58,658 nucleotides of DNA, taken from CAZMXI01 sp964570205 (lineage in GTDB: Bacteria > Planctomycetota > Phycisphaerae > Tepidisphaerales > Tepidisphaeraceae). The stretch covers positions 1 through 58,658 of the forward strand of contig CAZMXI010000006.1 in NCBI GenBank assembly GCA_964570205.1. Reading direction: 5' to 3'. A program made the position numbers and the translations under genes. Under the pieces are notes generated by a model, which saw only the letters and a program-made list of their open reading frames with translations, was not told the DNA's origin and made no database searches. Shown one piece after another: positions 1-9,130 of the stretch. Position 1 is the first letter of the stretch. Each line of letters starts with the position of its first letter.

Positions 1-12
1 AGGGGAAGGGCG

Positions 13-1770
13 CTATGGCTGGAAGATGAGGGTGCCGAAGCGGGCGGGGGGGTGGGTGGTGGGGGTGAGGGTGGGGTTCCAGGCGAGGAATGCGTTGGCC
101 GCGCGGTCGGAGCGGAAGAGGTTTAAGCGCCAGCGGTCGCCGGGCGTGGGGGGCGTCGGGCTGAGGCTGGAGAGGGGGATGCGGACTTCGGCGGTCCAGA
201 TTCGGGCTTTTTCGTCGATTTTGACGGCCGAGGTGAAGTTGCTGGCCCATGGGAAGTCTTTGTCGGGCAGGCGGAGGGCGACGTCGAGGCGCTCGTTGGT
301 GGGGGCGACCTCGAACTCTTTGTAGTGATTGATGTTAGCGTGGTCGGAGCCGATGAAGGCTTCGATGACATCGCGGTCCCACAGGCCGAGGCGTTCGGTG
401 TTGGAGGGTGGGTCGAAGATGGTGAGCTGGGTGTAGGGGCAGTGGTAGGAGAGGTAGAGATACTCGGCCGACCAGAGGGCGCGGACGGCGGTGGAGAGGT
501 GGGGGATGGCGGCGGATTCGCGGAGGGTGTATTCGAGGAAGATGGGGGAGGCTTTCTGCCAGATGGGCTTGGAGAGGTCGCCATCGATGGTGAAAGCGGC
601 TTCGATGCGGGCGGCCTTCATCGTGGGGGCGGGGAGGGAGCGGGCGAGGAGTTTGCGGGCGTTGTCAAAGTAGATCTTGCGGGCGACGGAGGCGGGGAGG
701 CCGATGGAGTTGATGGTCCAGTCGCCCTGGATGGGGGTCATGTGGGCCCAGTTGGTGTCGAGAGTTTCCATCCAGCGCCAGTGCTTGGCGTAGAAGGTTC
801 TGGCATCTTCGTCGGTGGGGGGTGGCTCATTGCCGCTGGAGCCGAGGATGAGGCGGTTGTAGACCATGAAATCGGTGCCGAAAAAGATGCGGTTCTGGTG
901 CTTGATGAAGAGGTCGCGGACCTTCTTGGGGTCGTGGCGGCCGATTTCGGGGATTCGGGCGGCGAGGTCGACCATCATGTTGGGGTATTTGTCGAGGGAC
1001 TGGTCGACCCAGTCGAGTTCCTCGGCGTTGTTGCCAAAGTGGACGCAGACGAAGGTGGTCTTGGGGTGGCGGGCGATGACGCGGTTGAGGGCTTCGAGCA
1101 GGTCCTTCCAGGCGGGGTATTTGGCGGGATCGCCAAACCACCAATCGCGGTGGTCTTTGAGCTCGCTCCAGCGTTCGTTGGCGGGCTCGAAGGGGAGCCA
1201 GAAGGCCTTGGGATCGGCGACGTGGATGGAGACGGGCATGCCGAGCTCGCCGCAGCGTTTCCAGACGCCGTCGAGCTTTGGGTCGTCGATGCGGATGAGC
1301 TTGCCCTGGCCATCGCGGAGGAAGAGGCCGAGACGCTTGAATTCCTTGAGGCCGGCGGAGCCGAGGCGGTGACCTTCATCGATCTGCCTGGCAGCGCGAT
1401 CGGCGAAATCGGGCTGATCCCAGCCGCGGTAGTCGAGGGTCATGTAGTGGATGATCCGGCCGGGGTGGCGCTGATCGGTGAGGCGTTTGGCGCGCTCGAA
1501 GGCGGAGGGCGCGCCGTCGGGGCCGGGGGTGACGGTGCCGCTGCCGAGGTTGACGGCGACGCCGACGCCGACGGCATCCATGATCCGCACAGCGCGATCG
1601 ACATGCTCGGGGGTCATGTTGATGTGCTGGTGGAGGTCGATCAGGCGATGGGATGCTCGCCATTGGTCGGCCTGCTGGCCGACGGCGGCGAGATCTTCCT
1701 GGCCCATGGCGTGAAGGGACAAGAGCAAACAGATCGCGGCGGCCGCCGAGGTGAACTGCACCGAGAGCAT
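13..1770 (-). CDS. Secreted amidohydrolase with C-terminal CBM9-like domain
   Basis: The product is 585 aa. Residues 1-23 form a signal peptide (hydrophobic core AAAAICLLLSL, then HAMGQ), so it is exported. Residues about 40-375 resemble the amidohydrolase_2 TIM barrel: the metal-binding HxH lies in LIDLHQH (about 43-49), VCVHFG (about 240) gives a further strand-end histidine, and FFGTDF (about 300) gives the late acidic residue. From about 385 the chain becomes a beta-rich segment that opens IEAAFTIDGDLSKPIW and contains WDRDVIEAFI and WTAEVRIPL, typical of CBM9/DOMON-like carbohydrate-binding modules. A hydrolase acting on a carbohydrate- or lactone-type substrate outside the cytoplasm is an inference; the substrate cannot be read from the sequence. 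The ATG start is the first codon of the signal peptide. It is last in a same-strand run behind the MFS/spermidine-synthase gene, 109 bp away. Confidence 0.8.
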   Translation of the reverse strand: MLSVQFTSAAAAICLLLSLHAMGQEDLAAVGQQADQWRASHRLIDLHQHINMTPEHVDRAVRIMDAVGVGVAVNLGSGTVTPGPDGAPSAFERAKRLTDQRHPGRIIHYMTLDYRGWDQPDFADRAARQIDEGHRLGSAGLKEFKRLGLFLRDGQGKLIRIDDPKLDGVWKRCGELGMPVSIHVADPKAFWLPFEPANERWSELKDHRDWWFGDPAKYPAWKDLLEALNRVIARHPKTTFVCVHFGNNAEELDWVDQSLDKYPNMMVDLAARIPEIGRHDPKKVRDLFIKHQNRIFFGTDFMVYNRLILGSSGNEPPPTDEDARTFYAKHWRWMETLDTNWAHMTPIQGDWTINSIGLPASVARKIYFDNARKLLARSLPAPTMKAARIEAAFTIDGDLSKPIWQKASPIFLEYTLRESAAIPHLSTAVRALWSAEYLYLSYHCPYTQLTIFDPPSNTERLGLWDRDVIEAFIGSDHANINHYKEFEVAPTNERLDVALRLPDKDFPWASNFTSAVKIDEKARIWTAEVRIPLSSLSPTPPTPGDRWRLNLFRSDRAANAFLAWNPTLTPTTHPPARFGTLIFQP

Positions 1771-1879
1771 GGTTGGTCCTTTCGTTTGCTCGGGGGACAG
1801 TGTATCAGCGAAGACGGCCGGCGCGAATTGGAAGCGATCGGCGCGGCGTGGAAACCCTGGATGTCGAGGAGGTGCTGCG

Positions 1880-4387
1880 TCACCTCTCGGCCAGGCGGCG
1901 CACCGTGCCTCGGGTCATCTCAATCTTCAGGGCGCGGCGGAGCTCGGTCGAGGCGAGGAACAGATCGTCGGGATACTGGCAATGGGCGGCCATGTCATCG
2001 AAGATTTCCTCGCCGCGGGTCAGATCGAGGCCGAGGCCGGCGAGGTATTGAAGGCGCAGGTTGCGGTCGCGGTTGATTTCGGCATCGCGGAGCCAGGGCT
2101 TGAGGTCGGCGGAGCGGCCGGCGTAGGTGCCGAGCAGTTCGACGGCGGATGCGAAGCCGACATCGAAGAGGGACTGGGCGACGGCGGCGTGGTCTTCGCG
2201 GCCGAGGCGCTGGACGAGCCGGCCGACATCGATGCGCGTGGGCTCGGCCTGGCCGAGCAGGACGGTGTCGTATCCACGGCCGTTGGCGTCGTTGCTCCAG
2301 ATGGTGCCGTGGGGGAAGACTTCGAAGAACGTCCGGATCTCGCTCTTGACGGCCGCGGGAGAGCTTTCGTAGAGGGGGACCCACTGCACCATGACGCCGC
2401 CGGGGTTGAGGCGTTGGCGGCAGAGCTCGAAGTACTCTTTGGTATACAGGGTTGCAGCGCCCTTGACCCAGGGGTGGATGGGGTCGGAGGTGATGACGTC
2501 AAACTTGTCGCGCGAGGTGCGAACGTAATGGCGGGCATCGTCGTGGATGACCTGGGTGCGGCTGTCGCGAAGGACATCGTGGTTTTCGAAGGAGAAATGG
2601 CCGGCGACGACCTGGGGGATAAGGGGCTCGATTTCGCAGATGACGATGCGCTGGACGTCGGGATGGACGACGAACGAGCCGGCCGTGACGCCCGCGCCGC
2701 AGCCGACGACCAGGATGGACTTGGGCTGCGGGTGGACGAGGGCGGGCAGGTGGCCGAGCATGCGCTGAAGGCGCATGTCCAGGGGAATGCTGGAGGCCTC
2801 GACCTTGCCGCTGACGTGGAAGTTGCGGGCTCCATCGAGGGTTTGTGTTACGGCGACGGATGCGTTGACGCCTTCGCCCTGGTACATGAGGGTGGCTTGG
2901 CCGAGGCTTGCGGGCATATGGCGGCCGTAGGCGATCAGTTCCCATGGCACGGCGGGGACGGCCCATGCGAAAGCCGCGGCGACAGCGCTGACGAGGACGA
3001 GGCCGGACGCGCCTATCGTGAACCGGCTCCGGCTGATCCTGCGCAACACAAGGAGCGATGGAACCACGACGAGCAGCCCGGCGAGGGCTGACAGGCCGAT
3101 GAGCGTGCGCTGGGCGTGCTGGGTGCCGATCCACGGGACCAGGAGCGTGCTGAAGGCGATGGCGCCGACGATCGCGCCCACGGTGTTGGCGGCATAGATG
3201 CCGCCCACGACGCGGCCGGCATCGCGCCCGCGCGAGGCGACGGCGGCCAGGGCGGCCGGGAAGCTTGCGCCCCACAGCACGGCGGCCGGCAGGAGCGCCC
3301 ACAGGCAGCGGACGATGTCCAGTTGCAGGTTCAACCAGGGGTTGTGCGAGAGGGAGGGCTGGATGGGCCAATAGGGCAGTGAGTGGGTGAGTTGGTATGC
3401 CGTCCAGGCGATCGCGCCGGCAAGCAGGAGCTGGCACCAGGCGAGGACGGCTCGCGGATCGGCGCGGCGGCAGAGAATCGCGCCGAAACTGCTGCCGATG
3501 CCCAGGCCGACGAGGAAGACGGCGAGGATGATGGAGAAGGTATAGACCGTCGCCCCGAGCATGAGGGACAGGATGCGCGTCCAGATGACTTCCGCCCCCA
3601 GGGCACACAGGCCCGACAGGGCGATCGCGAGGTGGATGGATATTGCCCTTCGAGGAAGGGCGCTGTTGGCCGGGGGCGCAGCGTCTGAGTCCATTGCGAG
3701 GCGGCTGGGGGTGACGGCGGCCAGGACGAGGGCAATGGCGGCCACGAGGATGTTGATTCCGACGGCCACATAGGTCGCTGTGGCCATATCATGGACCCGC
3801 AGCAGGTAGAAGCCGGCCAGGAGGCACCCAAAGACCGCGCCGGCGATGTTCCCGCCGTAGAACAGGCCCAGCCAGGAGACGCCTCGCGGCGTGGCCTCGA
3901 CCCATCGGGCGATGGCCGGCAGGGTGGCGCCCATGAGCAGGGTGGGTGGCAGCAGGCACATGGCGCAGATGGCGCTGCGGAGCAGGATGCTGGCGGAGCC
4001 GGTGGCGGCGTTATCGGCGTAGAGGCGATCGATGTGCGGCATGCCGAAGAGGATGAGAAGGCCGAAGATGCCGATGCCCGCCTCCAGCAGGGCGTACAGG
4101 CGCAGCGGGTGCCGGCGGGGCGAGAGGATTCGCGGGGCCAGCAGGCTGCCGAGGCACATGCCGCCCATGAAGGTGGCCAGCAGGACACCCAGCGAGATGG
4201 CCGATGAGCCGATGACCAGTTGTAGCGACTGGAACCAGACGATTTCGTAGACCAGGGCAGAACATCCGCTGCCGACGAACATGGCCAGCAGCGACGGCAG
4301 GTGGCGATCCTGACGAAGTTGGCCTGTGACAGCGGCAGGGAGCGCGGCCGCCATGCCGTCCAGAGTGGGTGCGTTGGGGTGGGTCAT
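1880..4387 (-). CDS. Membrane protein fused to a spermidine-synthase-like domain
   Basis: The product is 835 aa from the ATG at 4387. A TTG 33 bp upstream would add 11 residues but has no ribosome-binding site. The N-terminal half (about 30-480) is a many-pass membrane region, MFS-like and rich in small residues. The C-terminal part (about 540-780) carries a Rossmann methyltransferase-type fold: ILVVGCGAGVTAG binds S-adenosyl-type cofactors, VICEIEP supplies the acidic residue after strand 2, and DPIHPW is the spermidine-synthase-type post-motif. This architecture is known as fused MFS/spermidine synthase and is common in planctomycetes and proteobacteria. Its substrate is unknown. Polyamine synthesis should not be assumed, since no S-adenosylmethionine decarboxylase gene lies nearby. 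It sits downstream of the SPFH/zinc-ribbon pair on the same strand, 150 bp away. Confidence 0.85.
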   Translation of the reverse strand: MTHPNAPTLDGMAAALPAAVTGQLRQDRHLPSLLAMFVGSGCSALVYEIVWFQSLQLVIGSSAISLGVLLATFMGGMCLGSLLAPRILSPRRHPLRLYALLEAGIGIFGLLILFGMPHIDRLYADNAATGSASILLRSAICAMCLLPPTLLMGATLPAIARWVEATPRGVSWLGLFYGGNIAGAVFGCLLAGFYLLRVHDMATATYVAVGINILVAAIALVLAAVTPSRLAMDSDAAPPANSALPRRAISIHLAIALSGLCALGAEVIWTRILSLMLGATVYTFSIILAVFLVGLGIGSSFGAILCRRADPRAVLAWCQLLLAGAIAWTAYQLTHSLPYWPIQPSLSHNPWLNLQLDIVRCLWALLPAAVLWGASFPAALAAVASRGRDAGRVVGGIYAANTVGAIVGAIAFSTLLVPWIGTQHAQRTLIGLSALAGLLVVVPSLLVLRRISRSRFTIGASGLVLVSAVAAAFAWAVPAVPWELIAYGRHMPASLGQATLMYQGEGVNASVAVTQTLDGARNFHVSGKVEASSIPLDMRLQRMLGHLPALVHPQPKSILVVGCGAGVTAGSFVVHPDVQRIVICEIEPLIPQVVAGHFSFENHDVLRDSRTQVIHDDARHYVRTSRDKFDVITSDPIHPWVKGAATLYTKEYFELCRQRLNPGGVMVQWVPLYESSPAAVKSEIRTFFEVFPHGTIWSNDANGRGYDTVLLGQAEPTRIDVGRLVQRLGREDHAAVAQSLFDVGFASAVELLGTYAGRSADLKPWLRDAEINRDRNLRLQYLAGLGLDLTRGEEIFDDMAAHCQYPDDLFLASTELRRALKIEMTRGTVRRLAER

Positions 4388-4537
4388 GGGTGGATAGCAG
4401 TGGGGCCAGTGCCGGCGCAAGCGACGGCCGCGGCCGCAGTACGATGGACAACACCGCCCGTCGGGTGCGGTGCGCGAGCCTCACCCAGAACGCCCGGCTC
4501 CCGCGATTATTGCCCTGATGCGCCGACGGGGGGATGG

Positions 4538-5632
4538 CTATCGGTTGTTGTAGATCCAGAAAGCGATGCCCACCGCCAGCAGGATGGCGAGGATGAGCAG
4601 TGTGATCTTCCAGGCGCTGTACGGGCGCTCGCCGCAGACCTCGCCGGTGCGGGCGTTGACCAGGAAGCGGAATGTGCGCTGGCGGTAGCGGTAGGCGCTG
4701 ATCCACAGCGGCAGCAGGATGTGCTTGAAGGTGATGTCGTGATAGCCCGTCTGGACGGAGTGGATTCGCTGGTGGTCGCCGCCGATGTCGCGGCAGATGG
4801 TCTGGCGGATGACCGGCGACATGATCTCCTTGGCGCCCTCAAATCCATCGACCAGGTCGACCTGATAACTCTCGGCGACGAAGCCGGCGAGATACTCATC
4901 GGAATAGGGCACAAGGTTGTTCAGATCCCAGGGTTCCAGCATTTCCACGTACTTCGTGGGCAGGGTGGTACTGGCCACGACGAGGACATCGTCAAAGGTG
5001 TTGTAGACCTGGCCCGAGACGTAAGTCCAGCGGGTCTTGCGGACGCGCCGCGTCCGGTGCTCGGTTCGGCCGTTGACCGTCGTCGTGTAGTGCTCGGTGT
5101 CCCAGTAATCGTCGCCGCGCTGGCCGCTGTAGTGGCTGTCGGTGTCGCAGTCGTAGGTCCAGTAGGGGATGTAAGCGCCCTTGAGCGAGCCGGCCTCGGC
5201 GTACCGCTTCAGATCGCTGGGCGCGAACCAGCGAGAGGCGATCCAGACACGGAAGGAGTGCATCGCCTCCTCCCGCTTGACGCCGAAGGGGAGGAGCGCT
5301 TTGGGCTTCAGAATCCGCCTGGAGGTGGCGTGGGCGACGATGGCCGCCCCGCAGAACGGGCACAGGTCAGCCGTGACGTTCTGCGGCAGGTTTGATTCCG
5401 CGCCGCACGCGGTGCAGTGTACGGTGAGAATCTCGACCGTCTGCTGGGTGTCGCGGAGCAGCGCCAGGGCAGCGCGAAAGTCCTCTTCCCGGACCACTTC
5501 GGCGGATGCGGGAATGTCGTTCTCCGCCTGGCAATAGGGACACTTGAGCGCGTTCTGTCCAGGCTCGAAACGCAGAACCGCCCCGCACTGCCTGCAAGGG
5601 AATTGCCGCTGTTTTTCGATCGTTTCGGCCAT
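4538..5632 (-). CDS. Double zinc-ribbon membrane-anchored protein
   Basis: The product is 364 aa from the ATG at 5632. Longer in-frame versions would begin inside the upstream gene and encode only arginine-rich sequence. Two zinc ribbons are visible: C13/C16 with C31/C34 (CRQCG...CPYC) and C73/C76 with C91/C94 (CTACG...CPFCG). The middle is hydrophilic and aromatic-rich (GAYIPYWTYDCDT near 150-190). A single transmembrane segment (about 343-360, LLILAILLAVGIAFWIY) lies at the extreme C-terminus, so the ribbons face the cytoplasm if it is tail-anchored. The family is often loosely labelled a PriA-like zinc-ribbon protein, but no helicase motifs are present. The start lies one base after the stop of the SPFH gene, which points to translational coupling and a shared complex. 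Function is unknown. Confidence 0.8.
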   Translation of the reverse strand: MAETIEKQRQFPCRQCGAVLRFEPGQNALKCPYCQAENDIPASAEVVREEDFRAALALLRDTQQTVEILTVHCTACGAESNLPQNVTADLCPFCGAAIVAHATSRRILKPKALLPFGVKREEAMHSFRVWIASRWFAPSDLKRYAEAGSLKGAYIPYWTYDCDTDSHYSGQRGDDYWDTEHYTTTVNGRTEHRTRRVRKTRWTYVSGQVYNTFDDVLVVASTTLPTKYVEMLEPWDLNNLVPYSDEYLAGFVAESYQVDLVDGFEGAKEIMSPVIRQTICRDIGGDHQRIHSVQTGYHDITFKHILLPLWISAYRYRQRTFRFLVNARTGEVCGERPYSAWKITLLILAILLAVGIAFWIYNNR

Positions 5633-5633
5633 C

Positions 5634-6728
5634 TCAGCTTTGCTTCGGCGGCAGCGGCGGGGGAACGTGCGCGAATAGACCGGCGAGCTCCTGCGCCTTC
5701 TCGGCCGCCACCCAGTCCACCATGCCCTGTTTCCAGACGAGCGTCGAGCGCGACAGTTCGCCGGCCCGGACCTTTTCCTGGAGTTCATTCATGTCGAACG
5801 GCCCGGCCTGCTGGTTGTTGATCGCGACGAAGTACTCGACACGTTGCGGCAGCGGCGGGGGGGCAGCGCCGGTGCCCTGCACCGCCTGGCCCATCTGGTT
5901 GGCCATGGCGAAGCCCATCCCCATGCCCATGCCGCCGGCGGCCATCCCGCCGGGGTTCTTCGCGGCCTCTTCCATCGCGTTGGCGGCCTGGAACTGGGCA
6001 TAGGCGTTGAGATTGCCGATCACGCCCATGCTGGTGCGCTTGTCGAGGGCCGCCTCGACCTCCGGCGGCAGCGAGATGTTCTCGACCATCAGGGCGACCA
6101 CCTCCAGCCCGAACGGCGAGAAATCGCTCTGCATGCGCTGGGTCAGGAAGCGGCCGAGTTCGTCGTAATTGCTGGCCAGGTCGAGGATCGGCAGCTTCGA
6201 TTCACCCAGGATATCGGCGAACCGCGCCACGACCATGTCGCGAAGCTGATCGGCGAAATGGTCCACCGTGAACCGGCCGGCGGTGCCGACGAACTGCTTG
6301 AGGAACGTGCCGGCATCGCTGATGCGCATGCCGAACGTGCCGAAGGCCCGGAGACGCACGGGGCCGAATTCTGGATCGCGCAGCATGATGGGGTTTTTCG
6401 TGCCCCACTTGCGCCCAGGGAACACGCGGGTGGAGACGAAGTAGACCTCGGCCTTGAAGGGGCTGGAAAAGCCGTATTTCCACCCGCGCAGAGTCGAGAG
6501 GATCGGCAGGTTCTGCGTTTCCAGGGTATAAGTGCCGGGGGCAAAGACGTCGGCCAGCCGGCCTTCGTTGACGAACGCCGCCACCTGCCCCTCGCGCACG
6601 ACGAGTTTGGCGCCGTACTTGATCTCGTTGTCGTACCGCTGGAAGCGGTAGACCATGGTGTCGCGCGAATCCTCGAGCCATTCGACAATGTCGATCAGCT
6701 CGCCACGAAGCTTATCCCACAGGGCCAT
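5634..6728 (-). CDS. SPFH-domain protein with C-terminal GYF_2 domain
   Basis: The product is 364 aa. The ATG at 6728 is chosen because AAGGAG sits about 5-8 bases upstream; the longer open frame has no such site. Residues 1-250 match the COG4260 'virion core protein-like' SPFH family: MALWDKLRGELIDIVEWLED at the start, then the beta-rich SPFH body and a helical region ending FSPFGLEVVALMVENISLP. A Gly/Met/Ala-rich linker (about 265-300) leads to a GYF_2/DUF4339 domain (about 305-360, with QAGPF and LVWKQGMVDW). SPFH proteins assemble into membrane-associated rings or scaffolds, and GYF_2 domains bind proline-rich or partner peptides. The partner is probably the coupled zinc-ribbon membrane protein one base downstream (inference). 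The nearest relatives often carry the zinc ribbon in the same chain, so here the modules appear to be split. Confidence 0.85.
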   Translation of the reverse strand: MALWDKLRGELIDIVEWLEDSRDTMVYRFQRYDNEIKYGAKLVVREGQVAAFVNEGRLADVFAPGTYTLETQNLPILSTLRGWKYGFSSPFKAEVYFVSTRVFPGRKWGTKNPIMLRDPEFGPVRLRAFGTFGMRISDAGTFLKQFVGTAGRFTVDHFADQLRDMVVARFADILGESKLPILDLASNYDELGRFLTQRMQSDFSPFGLEVVALMVENISLPPEVEAALDKRTSMGVIGNLNAYAQFQAANAMEEAAKNPGGMAAGGMGMGMGFAMANQMGQAVQGTGAAPPPLPQRVEYFVAINNQQAGPFDMNELQEKVRAGELSRSTLVWKQGMVDWVAAEKAQELAGLFAHVPPPLPPKQS

Positions 6729-6878
6729 TGTGTCTCCTTGAGCCAGAACCGCTCCCAAGAATACCAAACCGGCTCCATCATGCGAGCGCCTGGGGCCGGG
6801 ATGGCGTTAGAAATGCCTTTGTCGTTTATAGACTGGCTGGCGGTTTTCCTGCCGGCCGTGCCGCCATACAATCGGGAG

Positions 6879-7295
6879 ATGGCCAAGCACTGTCCATTGG
6901 AAACTCTGCGGATCGAGACAAGATCGCGAAGCCAGATCGTGGATATCACGCCGCTGGTGGAACGGATCGTGGCGGCAAGCGGCGTGCGGTGCGGCCAGGC
7001 GATCGTCTTCGTGCCGCATACGACGGCGGCCGTCACGATCAACGAGAACGCCGATCCGGACGTCAAGCGGGACATGCTGCGCAAGCTCGAAGACCTGATT
7101 CCGCGGGATGAGGGATTCTACGAGCATGCCGAGGGAAACAGCGACAGCCACGTGAAAACGAGCCTGGTTGGCCCGAGCGTGACGGTGCTCATCGAGGATG
7201 GCCGGCTGGTGCTGGGCCAGTGGCAGGGGATATACTTCTGCGAATTCGACGGGCCACGGCAGAGGACGGCGCTGGTGAAAGTGGTTGAGTGGTAG
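6879..7295 (+). CDS. YjbQ family protein (secondary thiamine-phosphate synthase type)
   Basis: The product is 138 aa, the usual length for the YjbQ/UPF0047 family. Family landmarks are RSRSQIVDIT near the N-terminus, VFVPHTTAAVTINENADPDV (about 43-62), the conserved H83 in YEHAEGN, the SDSHVKTSLVGPSVTV stretch, and GQWQGIYFCEFDGPR close to the end. YjbQ proteins are small trimeric cytoplasmic proteins; the E. coli member can weakly replace thiamine-phosphate synthase, but the physiological role is unsettled. The ATG at 6879 is favoured because family members begin just before the LRIETRS segment. An upstream in-frame ATG at 6813 would add 22 residues of hydrophobic sequence. It converges with the permease gene (22 bp gap). 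Confidence 0.88.
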   Translation: MAKHCPLETLRIETRSRSQIVDITPLVERIVAASGVRCGQAIVFVPHTTAAVTINENADPDVKRDMLRKLEDLIPRDEGFYEHAEGNSDSHVKTSLVGPSVTVLIEDGRLVLGQWQGIYFCEFDGPRQRTALVKVVEW

Positions 7296-7317
7296 GGAAG
7301 GTGGCCCATGCGCAAAC

Positions 7318-8622
7318 CTACTCGTGGCGAAGGGCCTCAATGGGGTTCATTCTTGCGGCGGTGATGGCGGGGTACAGGCCGAAGCCGATGCCGATGAGCG
7401 CGCTGACGAAGAAACTGCCGATGATGGACCAGAGGGCTATCGAGGTGCGGTAGGGTTCGGCCGAGAACAACCGGACGAGCCACGGCAGGCCGATGGCCGA
7501 GCCGGTGCCGATGCCGATGCCGATGATGCCGCCGGTCAGCGAAACGACGGTGGTCTCGACGAGGAACTGCAGGGTGATGTGTCTCTGTTTGGCTCCGAGG
7601 GCGCGGCGAATGCCGATTTCCCTCGTGCGTTCGGTGACGCTGGCGAGCATGATGTTCATGATGCCGATGCCGCCGACCACAAGAGAGAAGCTGGCGATGC
7701 CGACCATGATGAAGTTGAACATGCGGTTGAGCCGCTCGGCATTGCGGAGGATCTCAATCGGGATCTTCACCTCATAATCCTTGGTGGAACCGTGCGACAT
7801 CTGGACCCAGTTTTCCGCGACGGCGGCCGTACTTTCCACGAACTTCTCGTCCTTGGCCTGCATCCAGATTTCGGTCAGCTCGATCTGCTTTCGCTCGTAG
7901 GACCCGCTGGTGCGCTTCACGATGTTGTCGCCAAAGGCTAGGTGCGCCAGCGTGAGCGGAAAGTAGATGTCCTGATCGAGTTCGCGGTTGATGATGCCCG
8001 AACCGGGGCGGAGGCCGGTCTTTTCGAGCACGCCGATGACCTCCAGGAGGACCATCGCACCGTCGCGCGAGCCGACCTGAACCCTCTGCCCAAGCGGATC
8101 CTGGTAGGGAAAGAGCTGTTGTGCGGCCATCGCGCCCAGAACGCAAACCGGGTTGCGGGCCAGCAGGTCCACGTCATTGAAATACCGACCCCGTTCCATG
8201 GGCAGGTTGACGATCTCGAAGATTCTCGGCTCGGTGCCGATGGCGTTGGCCGGCACCCGGCGGTCGCCGCAGACGACCTTCTGCTGGGTGTCACGCAGCG
8301 GCACGATGGCCTCAAGGCCCGGCAGTTGCCTGAGCCGCTCGAGGTCCAGTCGCTTCAGGCCGTAGGACAGTACGCGCTCGGTCTTGCCCGAGGCGTCAGC
8401 GCTCTCCGGGGGCGGGACGGAGCGGATCAGGATGTTGCGTGCCCCTAGTTGCTTGAGTTGCTCGAGGGCGGCCTGCTTGGTCCCTTCGCCGATGGCGACC
8501 ATGATGATGACAGCGGCTACGCCGAAGATGATGCCCAGGGTCGTCAGCAGGCTGCGCAGCTTGTGGAGCCGAATGTTCTTCAGCCCGAGGGCAAATGTCT
8601 CCACGAAAAAGTTCAACACCAT
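7318..8622 (-). CDS. MacB/FtsX-type ABC transporter permease
   Basis: The product is 434 aa. It has one transmembrane helix near the N-terminus (about 25-45, SLLTTLGIIFGVAAVIIMVAI), a large periplasmic MacB_PCD-type domain (about 50-300), and three C-terminal helices: FIMVGIASFSLVVGGIGIMN, LTGGIIGIGIGTGSAIGL and IIGSFFVSALIGIGFGLYPA. TERTREIGIRRALGA is the characteristic cytoplasmic loop that contacts the ATPase. It ends PIEALRHE, a canonical family C-terminus. Family members export lipoproteins, antibiotics or peptides by mechanotransmission with a separate ATPase. No matching ATPase or adaptor lies beside it: the flanking genes are YjbQ and a HIT protein, both on the other strand. The partner must be encoded elsewhere. 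Confidence 0.9.
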   Translation of the reverse strand: MVLNFFVETFALGLKNIRLHKLRSLLTTLGIIFGVAAVIIMVAIGEGTKQAALEQLKQLGARNILIRSVPPPESADASGKTERVLSYGLKRLDLERLRQLPGLEAIVPLRDTQQKVVCGDRRVPANAIGTEPRIFEIVNLPMERGRYFNDVDLLARNPVCVLGAMAAQQLFPYQDPLGQRVQVGSRDGAMVLLEVIGVLEKTGLRPGSGIINRELDQDIYFPLTLAHLAFGDNIVKRTSGSYERKQIELTEIWMQAKDEKFVESTAAVAENWVQMSHGSTKDYEVKIPIEILRNAERLNRMFNFIMVGIASFSLVVGGIGIMNIMLASVTERTREIGIRRALGAKQRHITLQFLVETTVVSLTGGIIGIGIGTGSAIGLPWLVRLFSAEPYRTSIALWSIIGSFFVSALIGIGFGLYPAITAARMNPIEALRHE

Positions 8623-8754
8623 GGTGGTTCAATATACAAGGATGAGGCAGTGATGTGGTAGAGTGGGCCCATCTGAGATGAATCGCGCGCAGGTCCGCGC
8701 GTGGCCGCCATGCGGCTGGACGGCAACAACATGCGGTTTTGCAACGGAGACCAG

Positions 8755-9093
8755 ATGGAAGAGAACATTTTTCAGAGGATCATCAACAAACAGATTCCGG
8801 CGAAGATCGAGTACGAGGACGACGATTACATCGTCATCCATGACATCAACCCGCAGGCACCAATCCACCTGCTGGTGATCACGAAGAAGCCGATACGGAC
8901 GCTCAACGATCTCGATCCAGCCGACGCTCCTCTGGTGGGCGGGATGTTCCTGCTGGCTTCGCGGCTGGTGAAGGAGCAGGGTCAGAGCGATTTCCGCACC
9001 ATCTTCAACTGCGGGCCGGGCGCGCAGCAGGCAGTCTTTCAACTGCACTTGCATGTGCTCGCCGGCCGGCCGTTCACCTGGCCGCCGGGATAG
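8755..9093 (+). CDS. HIT family (HinT-like) protein with altered HIT motif
   Basis: The product is 112 aa from the ATG at 8755, preceded by GGAG with a 5-base spacer; earlier in-frame starts add non-family sequence. It matches HINT-type purine-nucleoside phosphoramidases: NIFQRIINKQIPAKI, IVIHDINPQAPIHLLVI, FNCGPGAQQ, and the terminal WPPG. The HIT signature reads Q96-L-H98-L-H100-V, so the usual first histidine is glutamine (codon CAA at 9040-9042), while the nucleophile H98 and H100 remain. HinT enzymes hydrolyse adenosine 5'-phosphoramidates, including lysyl-AMP. Whether this variant keeps activity cannot be told from sequence. It converges with the amidase-like gene. Confidence 0.9.
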   Translation: MEENIFQRIINKQIPAKIEYEDDDYIVIHDINPQAPIHLLVITKKPIRTLNDLDPADAPLVGGMFLLASRLVKEQGQSDFRTIFNCGPGAQQAVFQLHLHVLAGRPFTWPPG

Positions 9094-9130
9094 TCTGGAG
9101 GCGCGTCAACGCCACGGTGAAGGGTGATTC

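Noticed and set aside
325..2076. Long plus-strand open frame over the amidohydrolase gene
   Set aside because: Translation is Gly/Ala/Glu-Val rich without any family motif; it is the antisense of a clear protein, a common artefact of GC-rich codon use.
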